The notes under the pieces: generated by a model
Databases searched by the model: none
The model's input: the letters and a program-made list of their open reading frames with translations, nothing else
Told to the model about the DNA's origin: nothing
Shown here: positions 1-7,669 of the stretch, piece after piece
Layout of the letters: every line of letters begins with the position of its first letter
How positions within the stretch are numbered: position 1 is the stretch's first letter
Assembly (NCBI GenBank): GCA_900768515.1
Contig: CAAGDG010000093.1
Location: forward strand, 19,888-83,887
Source: Lentisphaeria bacterium
GTDB taxonomy: Bacteria > Verrucomicrobiota > Lentisphaeria > Victivallales > Victivallaceae
Direction of reading: 5' to 3'
Length of the DNA stretch: 64,000 nt
Position numbers and translations under genes: made by a program

Positions 1-161
1 GCCTGAACCTGATCAGCATTATTTTCGCGGATCAGTTTCAGCTGTTTCTGATACCAGGGAGTTTTTGCCGGTATTTCCGCCGGAATTGTCCCGAGTTCAC
101 ATCCGAAAAGGAACAGCAGGAGGCTTGTGACCAAAAGAATCAAACCCCTTTTTAATTTCAT
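1..161 (-). CDS. Lipoprotein, N-terminal part only (cut by window edge)
   Basis: The reading frame starts at the ATG complementary to 159-161 and runs open off the left edge, so 53 residues are visible. A basic start (MKLKRG) is followed by a leucine-rich hydrophobic stretch and a lipobox-like LFGC at about residues 18-21, which predicts a signal-peptidase-II lipoprotein. A good ribosome binding site (GGAAGGA, complement of 171-177) lies upstream. The visible mature part is charged and gives no family match. Base composition is AT-richer than in the genes right of the tRNA. The function is unknown. Confidence 0.6.
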   Translation of the reverse strand, partial: MKLKRGLILLVTSLLLFLFGCELGTIPAEIPAKTPWYQKQLKLIRENNADQVQ

Positions 162-259
162 AAATAATAGTCCTTCCATCATTTCGGACAAATATTTTAC
201 CTGTTCCCAGATTTCATATACCTGCAGGGTTTGTGCATCTCCTAAAATCAGATAACTTT

Positions 260-556
260 TTATTGATTGGTACAAACGCTCTTGCAGACTACTATACCCC
301 CATTCATTAGCGCTTGCAAGGTGCGAGAAGAGTAGTAGAAAATGGCCTCCAGATTCATTTCATTCAATAGTTTTCGGACATCCGGTTTTTGGAGTGCTGC
401 TCTGTTGGAATACATGGCGGTGATAATGTAGTGGTTGACTTCCATTGCTTTTGTCATACATTCAACACGCTGCTGATTGAGGGAGGAGTCGATCTGGGGC
501 GCGGTTACGATTAGCAGGGCATAAGCAACGTTAAAACCAATCAGGTTTACCACCAT
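260..556 (-). CDS. Doubtful 98-residue ORF in AT-rich flank
   Basis: This is an open frame of 98 codons with a mildly hydrophobic start (residues 1-20), then a mixed helical-looking stretch. No Shine-Dalgarno sequence precedes the ATG, and I recognise no family. It is the only sizeable frame between the lipoprotein and the tRNA. It may be a relic of a larger gene or a chance ORF. The rest of 162-678 holds nothing I can identify. Confidence 0.2.
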   Translation of the reverse strand: MVVNLIGFNVAYALLIVTAPQIDSSLNQQRVECMTKAMEVNHYIITAMYSNRAALQKPDVRKLLNEMNLEAIFYYSSRTLQALMNGGIVVCKSVCTNQ

Positions 557-678
557 GTCAATCAGGCGCTAACATCAGCGATCAATAGAAAATCGAACCT
601 GCTGAACACGGAACAGGAGGAACAAAGGTAGACTCTGGTAGATGGTGAGGTAGATAATTGGTGTACAGATAAATAAAG

Positions 679-717
679 AAGCAGTCGGTTCTGTTTAGTA
701 TAACCGACTGCTTTTCA
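679..717 (-). terminator. Hairpin terminator downstream of tRNA-Ser
   Basis: A perfect 12-bp stem (679-690 with 702-713) has an 11-nt loop. Read leftward it follows tRNA-Ser by about 15 nt and is followed by a T-rich tract. It also carries TTTT on the other side, so it could act in both directions. Confidence 0.7.
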
Positions 718-729
718 ATTAGTTAATTT

Positions 730-817
730 TGGCGGAGAGAGAGGGATTCGAACCCTCGGTGGATTGCTCCACGGCTGTTTTCAAGACCGCTGCCTTAAAC
801 CACTCGACCATCTCTCC
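730..817 (-). tRNA. tRNA-Ser (anticodon UGA), CCA encoded
   Basis: Read leftward, the acceptor stem GGAGAGA (811-817) pairs with TCTCTCC (734-740). Base 733 is the discriminator and 730-732 encode CCA. The anticodon loop reads CTTGAAA, giving anticodon TGA for UCN serine codons. A long variable arm and the T-loop GGTTCGAATCC are present, and the length of 88 with CCA is normal for tRNA-Ser. Its 3' end faces the AT-rich left flank, the usual geometry for tRNA-targeted integration. Confidence 0.95.
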
Positions 818-835
818 GGATCTGCGATCTGCAAA

Positions 836-875
836 ATATCGCGCTTGAAATGATATTTTTCAAGCGCGATATCTG
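836..875 (-). terminator. Rho-independent terminator of htpG
   Basis: A perfect 15-bp inverted repeat (836-850 with 858-872) has a 7-nt loop. It lies just downstream of the htpG stop at 885 in the leftward direction and ends in a short T run. Confidence 0.8.
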
Positions 876-884
876 TTTGAAAGA

Positions 885-2789
885 TCATTTTTCCGAAGAA
901 AGACCCTTCAGAAGCAGGCCCGTCACCTGTTTCGCAAACGCCGCCGGATCGGGCAGGGGACTGCCTTCGGTCAGCAATGCCTGATCGAAGAGTACCTTCG
1001 CGTAACCTTCCAGTTCGGGGGTTTCTCCCGCTTTCTCGTACACCTGGAACAGCGCCTCGATCAACGGATGACCGGGGTTGAGTTCCAGGATCCGCTTGCT
1101 CTCCGGCACCTCCTGGTGCATCGCCTTGAACAGACGCTCCAGATGCGGACTCAGAGAGTTCCCCTCCGTGATCAGGCAGCAGGGACTGTCGGTCAACCGC
1201 GCCGAGAAGCGGACCTCCGCCACCTTGTCGGCCAGCGCCTTCTTCAGAAATTCAACCAGTTTTGCAAACTTCTTCTGCGCTTCGGCGATGGTCTTTTCCG
1301 CGGCGGTCTTCTCGTCGCCTTCCATCTCAAAATCGCCCTTGGCTACCGGTTTGAAGTTTTTCTTCCGGTATTGGAACATCTCCTGCATGATCCAGTCGTC
1401 GATCGGATCGGTCATGAAGAGCACATCATAACCCTTCGACCGGAAATATTCGAGAGCTGGACTGGAGGCCACCGCTTCCCGTTTCTCTCCGGTGATGTAG
1501 TAGATGTCCTTCTGGGATTCCGGCATCGCATTGACGTAGTCGGCCAGCGAAATCAGCTTGCCCGGTTCGCTGTTCATGCTTTCGTACATCACCAGATCCT
1601 TGATCTTCTCCGCGTTCGCGTAGTCGGTGTGGATCCCTTCCTTCAGCACGCGGCCGAACTCCCGGAAAAAGTGTGCGTAGGCTTCCGGCTCCGATTCCAT
1701 GAGCTTTTTAAGCTCCCCGAGCACCTTGTTGACCACGCCTTTTTCGATTCGGTGCAGAAGCGGGTTCTCCTGCAGGATTTCGCGCGACACGTTGAGCGGA
1801 AGATCGCTCGAATCGACCACGCCGCAGACGAAGCGCAGATATTCCGGAACCAGTTCCTTGCATTCGTCGGTGATGAAGACGCGCTTCACATAGAGCTGCA
1901 GGCCCCGCTTCTGGATCTCCGGCATCAGCAGGTTGAACGGCGCATCCTTCGGCAGGAAGAGAAGCGCCTTGAATTCGCTGGCTCCCTCCGCCGACATATG
2001 GATCGCCTTCCAGTATTCGCCGCCGCCGAAATGCGAAAGGTGGCTGTAGAAGCTCTTGTACTCCTCTTCGGTGATTTCCGAGGACTTGCGCAGCCAGATC
2101 GCCTTCTGGGAGTTCAGGACGGTGTCGACCACCGTTTTGTTCTTGTCCTTGTCGGTCTTCTCCTCCGGCATCACGATCGGATAGGCGATGAAGTCGGAGT
2201 AACGGTGGATGATCTCTTTGATTTTCCAGCTGTCGAGGTACTGGGCGGCGTCCTCCTTGAGGAAGAGCTTGATTTCGGTGCCGGGTTCCGCGCGGTCGCA
2301 GGCGTCGAGTTCGAACTCCCCTTCGCCGCGGCTGCTCCAGAGCGTCGCCGGCGCGTCGGAATCGAACTTCTTCGTGCGCAGTTCCACCCGGTCCGCCACC
2401 ATGAACGCCGAATAAAATCCGACGCCGAACTGGCCGATCAGTTCCGGAATCTCCTCTTTCTTCTCTCCCTTCTCCTCAAGCATCTTCAGGAAGGCGCGGG
2501 TGCCGCTCTTGGCGATGGTCCCGACGTTGTCGATCACCTCCTGTTCGGTCATGCCGATGCCGTTGTCGGAGATGGTCAGGGTTTTCGCCTCCTTGTCGAT
2601 CACCAGCCGGATCTGCCAGTCGCGGGCAAGTTCCGGTTTCGTCAGACTGGCGAAACGGGCCTTGTCGATCGCGTCGGCTGCGTTGGCGACCAGTTCGCGC
2701 AGGAAGATGTCGCGGTTGGAGTAGAGTGAGTGAATCATCAGGTTCAGCAGCTGCCGGACCTCCGTTTTAAATTCCATTTTCTGTGCCAT
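885..2789 (-). CDS. htpG: Molecular chaperone HtpG (Hsp90 family)
   Basis: This is a cytosolic ATP-dependent Hsp90 chaperone of 634 residues, the normal bacterial length. The N-terminal GHKL ATPase domain shows the N-box region LRELVANAADA (residues 30-40), the G1 motif DNGIGM (75-80) and the lid and phosphate-binding segment GQFGVGFYS (119-127). The middle domain carries the characteristic NVSREILQ stretch. The start ATG is preceded by GAGAGAGG. The gene is monocistronic, with its own promoter (2844-2871) and terminator (836-875), and is divergent from the DUF349 gene. Nothing is unusual apart from Ala-Ala in place of the common Ser in the NASDA motif. Confidence 0.97.
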   Translation of the reverse strand: MAQKMEFKTEVRQLLNLMIHSLYSNRDIFLRELVANAADAIDKARFASLTKPELARDWQIRLVIDKEAKTLTISDNGIGMTEQEVIDNVGTIAKSGTRAFLKMLEEKGEKKEEIPELIGQFGVGFYSAFMVADRVELRTKKFDSDAPATLWSSRGEGEFELDACDRAEPGTEIKLFLKEDAAQYLDSWKIKEIIHRYSDFIAYPIVMPEEKTDKDKNKTVVDTVLNSQKAIWLRKSSEITEEEYKSFYSHLSHFGGGEYWKAIHMSAEGASEFKALLFLPKDAPFNLLMPEIQKRGLQLYVKRVFITDECKELVPEYLRFVCGVVDSSDLPLNVSREILQENPLLHRIEKGVVNKVLGELKKLMESEPEAYAHFFREFGRVLKEGIHTDYANAEKIKDLVMYESMNSEPGKLISLADYVNAMPESQKDIYYITGEKREAVASSPALEYFRSKGYDVLFMTDPIDDWIMQEMFQYRKKNFKPVAKGDFEMEGDEKTAAEKTIAEAQKKFAKLVEFLKKALADKVAEVRFSARLTDSPCCLITEGNSLSPHLERLFKAMHQEVPESKRILELNPGHPLIEALFQVYEKAGETPELEGYAKVLFDQALLTEGSPLPDPAAFAKQVTGLLLKGLSSEK

Positions 2790-2843
2790 TATGCAAACCT
2801 CTCTCTTCTGTTGCAGACGGAATTTCAGTATCCGGAATTGAAA

Positions 2844-2871
2844 AATATAATTTTTTTTACTGAAAAATCAA
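2844..2871 (-). promoter_or_regulatory. Predicted sigma70-type promoter of htpG
   Basis: The leftward strand carries TTGATT (2866-2871), a 16-nt spacer and TATATT (2844-2849), about 55 nt before the htpG start. I see no CIRCE-like inverted repeat here. Confidence 0.55.
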
Positions 2872-3049
2872 GTCTGGATCGGCTCCGGAAGTGGAAAAAA
2901 TTCTGTTGGGGATATAATTTATCCAAACCGATGAAAACTGCGTCCGGCCGTCCCCGGGAGAGAAAACCCGCGGCCGGACGGCGTCACTTAACACCGGTGG
3001 CTTCTTCCGGATGAAAAAGCCGCCGAGAAACAGCGGGAATCTGGCACTC

Positions 3050-5128
3050 ATGAGCGAACAAATCGAAACTCCCCGGAATGAACACGCCGCCGGCGGCATC
3101 TCTCCCCAGCTGCGGGAACTTCTCCACCGGCACGAACAGCTGTGCACCGAATTGGAACTGCTGCCGCAGAGCGCGGCCGGGGATTACGCGGCGGAACTCG
3201 ATCGGCTCACTGAAGCCTATCGGGCGCTGCCCGCGCTTCCCCCGGAATATGCGGAGATTCTGGAACGGCGTTTCTCCGATGCCGTCGACGCTGCGCACCG
3301 CGCCGCCGCGGCCGCCGAAGAGCGGCGGCGGCAGCTTCAGGAACGCTGTGACCTTGCCGGAAAACTCAGCGGGGAACTTGATCAGCTTGCCGCCGCGGGA
3401 GAACTGTTGACTCTCGACGAGGTGCGCAATCTGGAACGCCGCTGGAACGAGTGCGTCAAGGATCTGCCCGCCGGAATGGTCGATCTGGATTCTTTCACTG
3501 CCCGGCTCACGCCGCTCCGGGAGAAACTGGAGGCGGAAGCCGCCGCAGACGCCGTCCGTTCCGAACAGGTCCTGAAACTGGCCGCCGAGCTGACGGAGCT
3601 TGCCGCCGGCGAGGACATGGAGCTTCTGCGTGAGCGAAAAGCCGCGATCGAAGCCGAGTTCGCCGCGATCGAACGGGTTCCGAAGGCGGCGGCCGACCGT
3701 TACAACGATGCGCACCGCAAGGCCGCCGCCCGGCTGGGACAGCACTACGAGACGCTCGATCTGGCCCGCTGGGAGAGTTACACGCACAAGCTCGATCTCT
3801 GCGCGGAGCTCGACAAACTTGCCGTTGTGGAGGATGCCGAACTGCCGAAGGCTGCCCGCCGGTTGCAGGAGATCCGCGAAAAGTGGAAAACCCTCGGCGC
3901 GGTTCCGAAAGTCAAGGCCGACGAAATCAATCCCCGCTACCTGGAGCTGACCCGGGCGTTGCAGCACCGGGTGGATGAGCATTTCGCCCACCTGCGTCAG
4001 CTCCACAAGCAGGCGGCCGCCGAAAAACAGCAGATGGTGGACAAGGCCGCCGCGATGGCGGACTCCTCCGAGTGGAACGCGACCGCCGCCGCCTTCAAGG
4101 AACTGCAGGCCCAGTGGAAGAATGTTCCGCACGCCGGTGCCGCGGAGAAGGGGCTGTACACTGCGTTTCGCGCTGCCGCCGACCGTTTTTTCAACGCCCG
4201 GAGCGCTTATTTCGCCGAACGCAACCGCCGTTTCGATGAGATCGCCGAACGCAAGCTCGCTCTGATTGCGGAAGCGGAGGCGCTGACCGACCACTCCGCG
4301 GAGACGGTGCGGCGCGCCAAGCAGTTGCGCACGGACTTCCAGGCGGCCGGACCGGCCGGGCGCCGGGAGCCGGAACTCACCGGACGGTTCAATGCCGCGC
4401 TGGACAAGTTCTTCTCCGGCCGTCGCGAGGAGTTCGCCGAGCGGGAGAGAAAGAGCCGGGAGCTGATCGCGGAACTTGAGGCGCTCGCCGCCGACCCGAA
4501 GGAGCCGGGGGCGACCGAGGCCCGGGCGCGGGAGATCCGTGCCCGGTTGCGGGAACTGGCCTGCCGCAACACCTATGAACTGGAACAGCAGGCGTTTGAA
4601 AAGCTCGACCGTTCGCTTGGCGCACTCCGCAAGCGGGCGCTGACCGACAAGCTGGCACTGCTCCGGGAGACGGCCCGGGCGGCGGCGGCGCTGGTCGACC
4701 GTTTCCGCGCCGGCGGGGCGATCGCGCCGGAAGAGATCGGAATTGACCACGCCGGACTTTTTTCGAAGCTGAACGCCGGACTTCAACTGCTTCCCGCCGC
4801 CTCCTCCGGTGATGCGAAGGCGAAGGAACGGCTGGAGAAACTTCTGCACCAGGCGGAAAAGGAGCATGACCGGATTTGCTCCGCTCTGGAGAAACTGGTC
4901 GGTGTCGAGCCGCCCGCCGCGGAAAAAGCCGACGATGCCGCGTCGCTGGCCGCGGAACTGACCGCCGCCATCGCCGGCAACTTTGCCGCGGGCGCGGTAA
5001 AAGCCCAGGAGAAACCGGTCGATCCGAAACAGCTTCTGGCGGAGTACCTGAATGCCGGATTGCTCGGATCGGCGGCTCTGGAAGAGTCTTTGGAGCGTTT
5101 TGACCGTGCTTACGGGCAGTTGCGCTGA
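3050..5128 (+). CDS. DUF349-repeat protein
   Basis: This is a 692-residue, highly charged, Ala/Glu/Arg-rich protein made largely of DUF349 repeats. Repeat units are recognisable by WKTLGAVPK, WKNVPHAG and FQAAGPAGR, each followed by a helical segment of the type F-AA-D-FF--R. The fold should be all-helical and the protein cytosolic. The biochemical role of DUF349 proteins is not established. An ATG at 3011 is in frame, but I prefer 3050 (MSEQIE) because a purine-rich GCGGGAA precedes it and the upstream codons look non-coding. A TATAAT lies at 2913-2918 without a convincing -35 element. argC follows after 38 nt and is probably co-transcribed. Confidence 0.85.
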   Translation: MSEQIETPRNEHAAGGISPQLRELLHRHEQLCTELELLPQSAAGDYAAELDRLTEAYRALPALPPEYAEILERRFSDAVDAAHRAAAAAEERRRQLQERCDLAGKLSGELDQLAAAGELLTLDEVRNLERRWNECVKDLPAGMVDLDSFTARLTPLREKLEAEAAADAVRSEQVLKLAAELTELAAGEDMELLRERKAAIEAEFAAIERVPKAAADRYNDAHRKAAARLGQHYETLDLARWESYTHKLDLCAELDKLAVVEDAELPKAARRLQEIREKWKTLGAVPKVKADEINPRYLELTRALQHRVDEHFAHLRQLHKQAAAEKQQMVDKAAAMADSSEWNATAAAFKELQAQWKNVPHAGAAEKGLYTAFRAAADRFFNARSAYFAERNRRFDEIAERKLALIAEAEALTDHSAETVRRAKQLRTDFQAAGPAGRREPELTGRFNAALDKFFSGRREEFAERERKSRELIAELEALAADPKEPGATEARAREIRARLRELACRNTYELEQQAFEKLDRSLGALRKRALTDKLALLRETARAAAALVDRFRAGGAIAPEEIGIDHAGLFSKLNAGLQLLPAASSGDAKAKERLEKLLHQAEKEHDRICSALEKLVGVEPPAAEKADDAASLAAELTAAIAGNFAAGAVKAQEKPVDPKQLLAEYLNAGLLGSAALEESLERFDRAYGQLR

Positions 5129-5166
5129 TCGAAATTTTACTTTGAGAAAGGATTGGAGAGTCGGAA

Positions 5167-6195
5167 ATGGGCAAGGTTCGTGTTGCCGTTCTGGGTGCCT
5201 CGGGATACGCCGGGGAAGAGTTGCTGCGCATTCTTCTGCGCCATCGCGGCGTGGAAATTACCGCGATCACTTCGCGTAAAAACGCAGGGGAGCCGGTTTC
5301 CGCGGTTTTCCCCCGTTTCACCGGAGCGCCGCTTTCGTTTGTGGCGCCGGATGCGGCGGAGCTGGCCAAGGTCTGTGACGCCGCGATTCTCGCGCTGCCC
5401 CACGGGCTGGCCACCGAGTATGCGATTCCGCTTTTGAACGCGGGCGTCAAAGTGTTTGACATCTCCGCCGACTTCCGGCTCAAGAGCGCCGCCAAGTACA
5501 AGGAGTATTACAAGGCCGATCATCCGGCGCCGGAACTTCTGGCCCGCGCGGTTTACGGACTTCCGGAGCGCTACCGGGAACAGCTGCGGACCGCCGACCT
5601 GGTCGCCTGTGCCGGCTGCTACCCGACCAGTTCGATTCTGCCGACCGCTCCGCTGCTCGCGGCGGGGCTGGTTGACACGAAGGGCATTGTGGTGGCAAGC
5701 TGTTCCGGCGTGACCGGCGCGGGACGCAAGGTCGATCTGCCCTACATCTTCCCCGAATGCAACGAGAGTCTGAAGGCTTATGGGGTGGTCGGACACCGGC
5801 ATTTGCCGGAGATCGAGCAGGAGATGGCGTTTGCCGCGGGGGTGCCGGAGATGGCGATCAACTTCATTCCGCATCTGGCGCCGATGAATCGCGGCATCAA
5901 CTCCACCATCGTGATGGACGCCAAGCCGGGCACCACGCTGGAGAAGATCGGCGAAGTCTACGAGAAGGCTTACGGCAGAGAGCAGTTCGTGCGGGTGCTT
6001 CCGGCGAAGCGCACCGCCGATACCAAGTATGTCTTCATGACCAACACCTGCGAAATCGGGTACAATCTCGATCCTCACACCAACAAGGTGATCGTCACCT
6101 CGGCGATCGACAACCTGACCAAGGGGGCCGCCGGTCAGGCGGTGCAGTGCATGAACATCCGTTTCGGGCTTGACGAGGCGGAGGGGTTGCTCTGA
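5167..6195 (+). CDS. argC: N-acetyl-gamma-glutamyl-phosphate reductase
   Basis: ArgC catalyses NADPH-dependent reduction of N-acetylglutamyl-5-phosphate to the semialdehyde, the third step of arginine synthesis. The 342-residue protein has the Rossmann motif LGASGYAGEELL (residues 9-20), the catalytic cysteine in ACAGCYPTSS (Cys151) and the conserved HRHLPEIEQE segment. The start is supported by GGAGAG upstream. No other arg gene is in the window. A strong terminator (6217-6246) follows. Confidence 0.97.
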   Translation: MGKVRVAVLGASGYAGEELLRILLRHRGVEITAITSRKNAGEPVSAVFPRFTGAPLSFVAPDAAELAKVCDAAILALPHGLATEYAIPLLNAGVKVFDISADFRLKSAAKYKEYYKADHPAPELLARAVYGLPERYREQLRTADLVACAGCYPTSSILPTAPLLAAGLVDTKGIVVASCSGVTGAGRKVDLPYIFPECNESLKAYGVVGHRHLPEIEQEMAFAAGVPEMAINFIPHLAPMNRGINSTIVMDAKPGTTLEKIGEVYEKAYGREQFVRVLPAKRTADTKYVFMTNTCEIGYNLDPHTNKVIVTSAIDNLTKGAAGQAVQCMNIRFGLDEAEGLL

Positions 6196-6216
6196 ACCGG
6201 TTTTTCCCGGATCGAC

Positions 6217-6246
6217 ACGGCGGCAGAAATGCCGCCGTTTCTTTTG
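6217..6246 (+). terminator. Rho-independent terminator of argC
   Basis: A perfect 9-bp stem ACGGCGGCA/TGCCGCCGT (6217-6225 with 6230-6238) has a GAAA tetraloop and is followed by TTCTTTT. Confidence 0.9.
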
Positions 6247-6274
6247 TGACCGTTCATCCGGTTTCGGGCGGAAA

Positions 6275-6310
6275 CAAAAACGGCCGCCCGATCGGAATCG
6301 CAGCGGCCGT
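6275..6310 (-). terminator. Rho-independent terminator of hisF operon
   Basis: The 8-bp inverted repeat ACGGCCGC/GCGGCCGT has one arm at 6303-6310 and the other at 6280-6287. In the leftward direction it is followed by TTTTTGTTT. It lies 28 nt after the hisF stop. Confidence 0.8.
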
Positions 6311-6337
6311 GAATTCGCGTTTTCCTGCGGCAGGAGG

Positions 6338-7108
6338 CTATTTTGCCGGTCGCACCGGAACGCCGTGAGCGGTCAGAAATGCCTTGAGCGCCGGAATTTC
6401 AATCAATTTGAAGTGGAATACCGAGGCCGCCAGCAGAATGGAGGCGCCGGCGCGGACCGCGTCAAGAAAATCCTCGACTTTTCCGGCGCCGCCGGAGGCG
6501 ACGATTTTCGCGCTGCAAGCCCGCGCCATCGCCTGGATCACCGGCAGATCGTATCCGGTCCTGGCGCCGTCTCCGGCCTTGCTGGTGGGAAGGATCACGT
6601 CGACGCCGGCATCGTCGACCCGCTTGGCCCATTCGAGCGCGTCGGTTCCGGTGGCGGTGCGTCCGCCGTCGATGTAGACTTCATAGCCGGAGGGAAGGGC
6701 CGGATTCACATCGACATCGATGGCAACCGTCAGCGCATGCGGTCCGAACTCCCGGATAATCTCCTGAATCAGTTCCGGACGGCGGTAGGCGGCGCTGCTG
6801 ACCGAGACGCGGTTGGCGCCGGCCTCCAGAACCGCGGCTGCGATGCGGATGTCACCGATGCCGCCGCCGACCGTGAAGGGAACTGTGCAGACCTGCGACA
6901 CATCACGGACGACCCGCAGCAGCGTGGGGCGTTTCTCGACGGTCGCGGTGATGTCGAGCATGGCAAGCTGGTCGGCGCCGGCGTTGCAGTAGGCGCGGGC
7001 GCACTCGACCGGATCTCCGGCATCGGCGATGTCGACGAAGTGGACGCCCTTGACGACGCGGCCGTCGCGCATGTCCAGGCAAGGCATGATCGATACGAAT
7101 TCAGGCAT
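6338..7108 (-). CDS. hisF: Imidazole glycerol phosphate synthase cyclase subunit HisF, variant active-site loop
   Basis: This is a 256-residue (beta/alpha)8 protein aligning end to end with HisF, which with glutaminase HisH makes imidazole glycerol phosphate and AICAR in histidine synthesis. The general-acid/base aspartates are present: Asp12 in MPCLDMRDGR and Asp130 in VAIDVDV. The phosphate-binding TVGGGIG and SGGAG motifs are intact. The usual loop TSMDRDGT is replaced by TSKAGDGA (174-181), keeping only the second aspartate (Asp179). This may be a lineage-specific HisF, or a HisF-like paralogue such as the WbuZ type. HisH and HisA are not adjacent. It is last in an operon with the lipoprotein and HTH genes, with a CCGGAGAA ribosome site. 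Confidence 0.85.
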   Translation of the reverse strand: MPEFVSIMPCLDMRDGRVVKGVHFVDIADAGDPVECARAYCNAGADQLAMLDITATVEKRPTLLRVVRDVSQVCTVPFTVGGGIGDIRIAAAVLEAGANRVSVSSAAYRRPELIQEIIREFGPHALTVAIDVDVNPALPSGYEVYIDGGRTATGTDALEWAKRVDDAGVDVILPTSKAGDGARTGYDLPVIQAMARACSAKIVASGGAGKVEDFLDAVRAGASILLAASVFHFKLIEIPALKAFLTAHGVPVRPAK

Positions 7109-7122
7109 GATGATTCTCCGGG

Positions 7123-7638
7123 TTAAAAGAGTTCCTTGCGCCGTTTCCGGACCTCGGCGGTGGCAAGCTTGACCTGTTCGAGCAGGATCGGCAGCCTGAC
7201 ATCGTTGGGGATCTGTTCGAAGGCCCCCATCAACCGGTTTTCCTGTGCGGAAAGGCTTTCATAAGTGCTCGGGGTGTCGTTCCCCGCCTTTTCGATGAGA
7301 AGCTGGATCAGATGGTCCTGCTGCTCCGGCGAAAGGAATTCGAAGATGTCGAGCAGAACCTTCTGGTCGCTGACCATCTCGACCAGGTCGTGATGGCGGC
7401 GGTAGGGGTTTCCGATCCGCACCGGTTCCGGCTCTTTCGGTTTGGGACCGGTCAGGTAGGGTTTCAGAACCGGATAGATCTTGTCCCAGGTCTCCTCCCG
7501 GATGATGCGGCTTCGCTTGTTCAGAAACCGGCGCAGAAGCTCCATGCGCACGCCGGTGATCCTGGAGAATTCATGGAGGGAGAGCGCCTCTGAACATTTT
7601 TCCAGCGCCCTGGCGATATCGTCGTTGATCTTCTTCAT
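7123..7638 (-). CDS. Predicted helix-turn-helix protein
   Basis: This 171-residue protein has an N-terminal helix-turn-helix-like segment (about residues 14-38: SLHEFSRITG...LLRRFLNKRS) resembling the DNA-recognition region of XRE/Cro-like regulators. A charged helical C-terminal half follows (SPEQQDHLIQLLIE). It has no membrane segment. I chose the ATG at 7638 because AGGAATT lies just upstream. An in-frame ATG at 7695 would overlap the upstream lipoprotein gene. It sits between that gene (31-nt gap) and hisF (14-nt gap). The regulatory target is unknown. Confidence 0.6.
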   Translation of the reverse strand: MKKINDDIARALEKCSEALSLHEFSRITGVRMELLRRFLNKRSRIIREETWDKIYPVLKPYLTGPKPKEPEPVRIGNPYRRHHDLVEMVSDQKVLLDIFEFLSPEQQDHLIQLLIEKAGNDTPSTYESLSAQENRLMGAFEQIPNDVRLPILLEQVKLATAEVRKRRKELF

Positions 7639-7669
7639 AACACGGTAATTCCTCGTTGGTATCGAACGC

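Noticed and set aside
1068..2729. 553-codon open frame on the strand opposite htpG
   Set aside because: It lies wholly antisense to a clear htpG, and its product is an Arg/His/Val-rich shadow with no motif. Long antisense frames are expected in GC-rich DNA.
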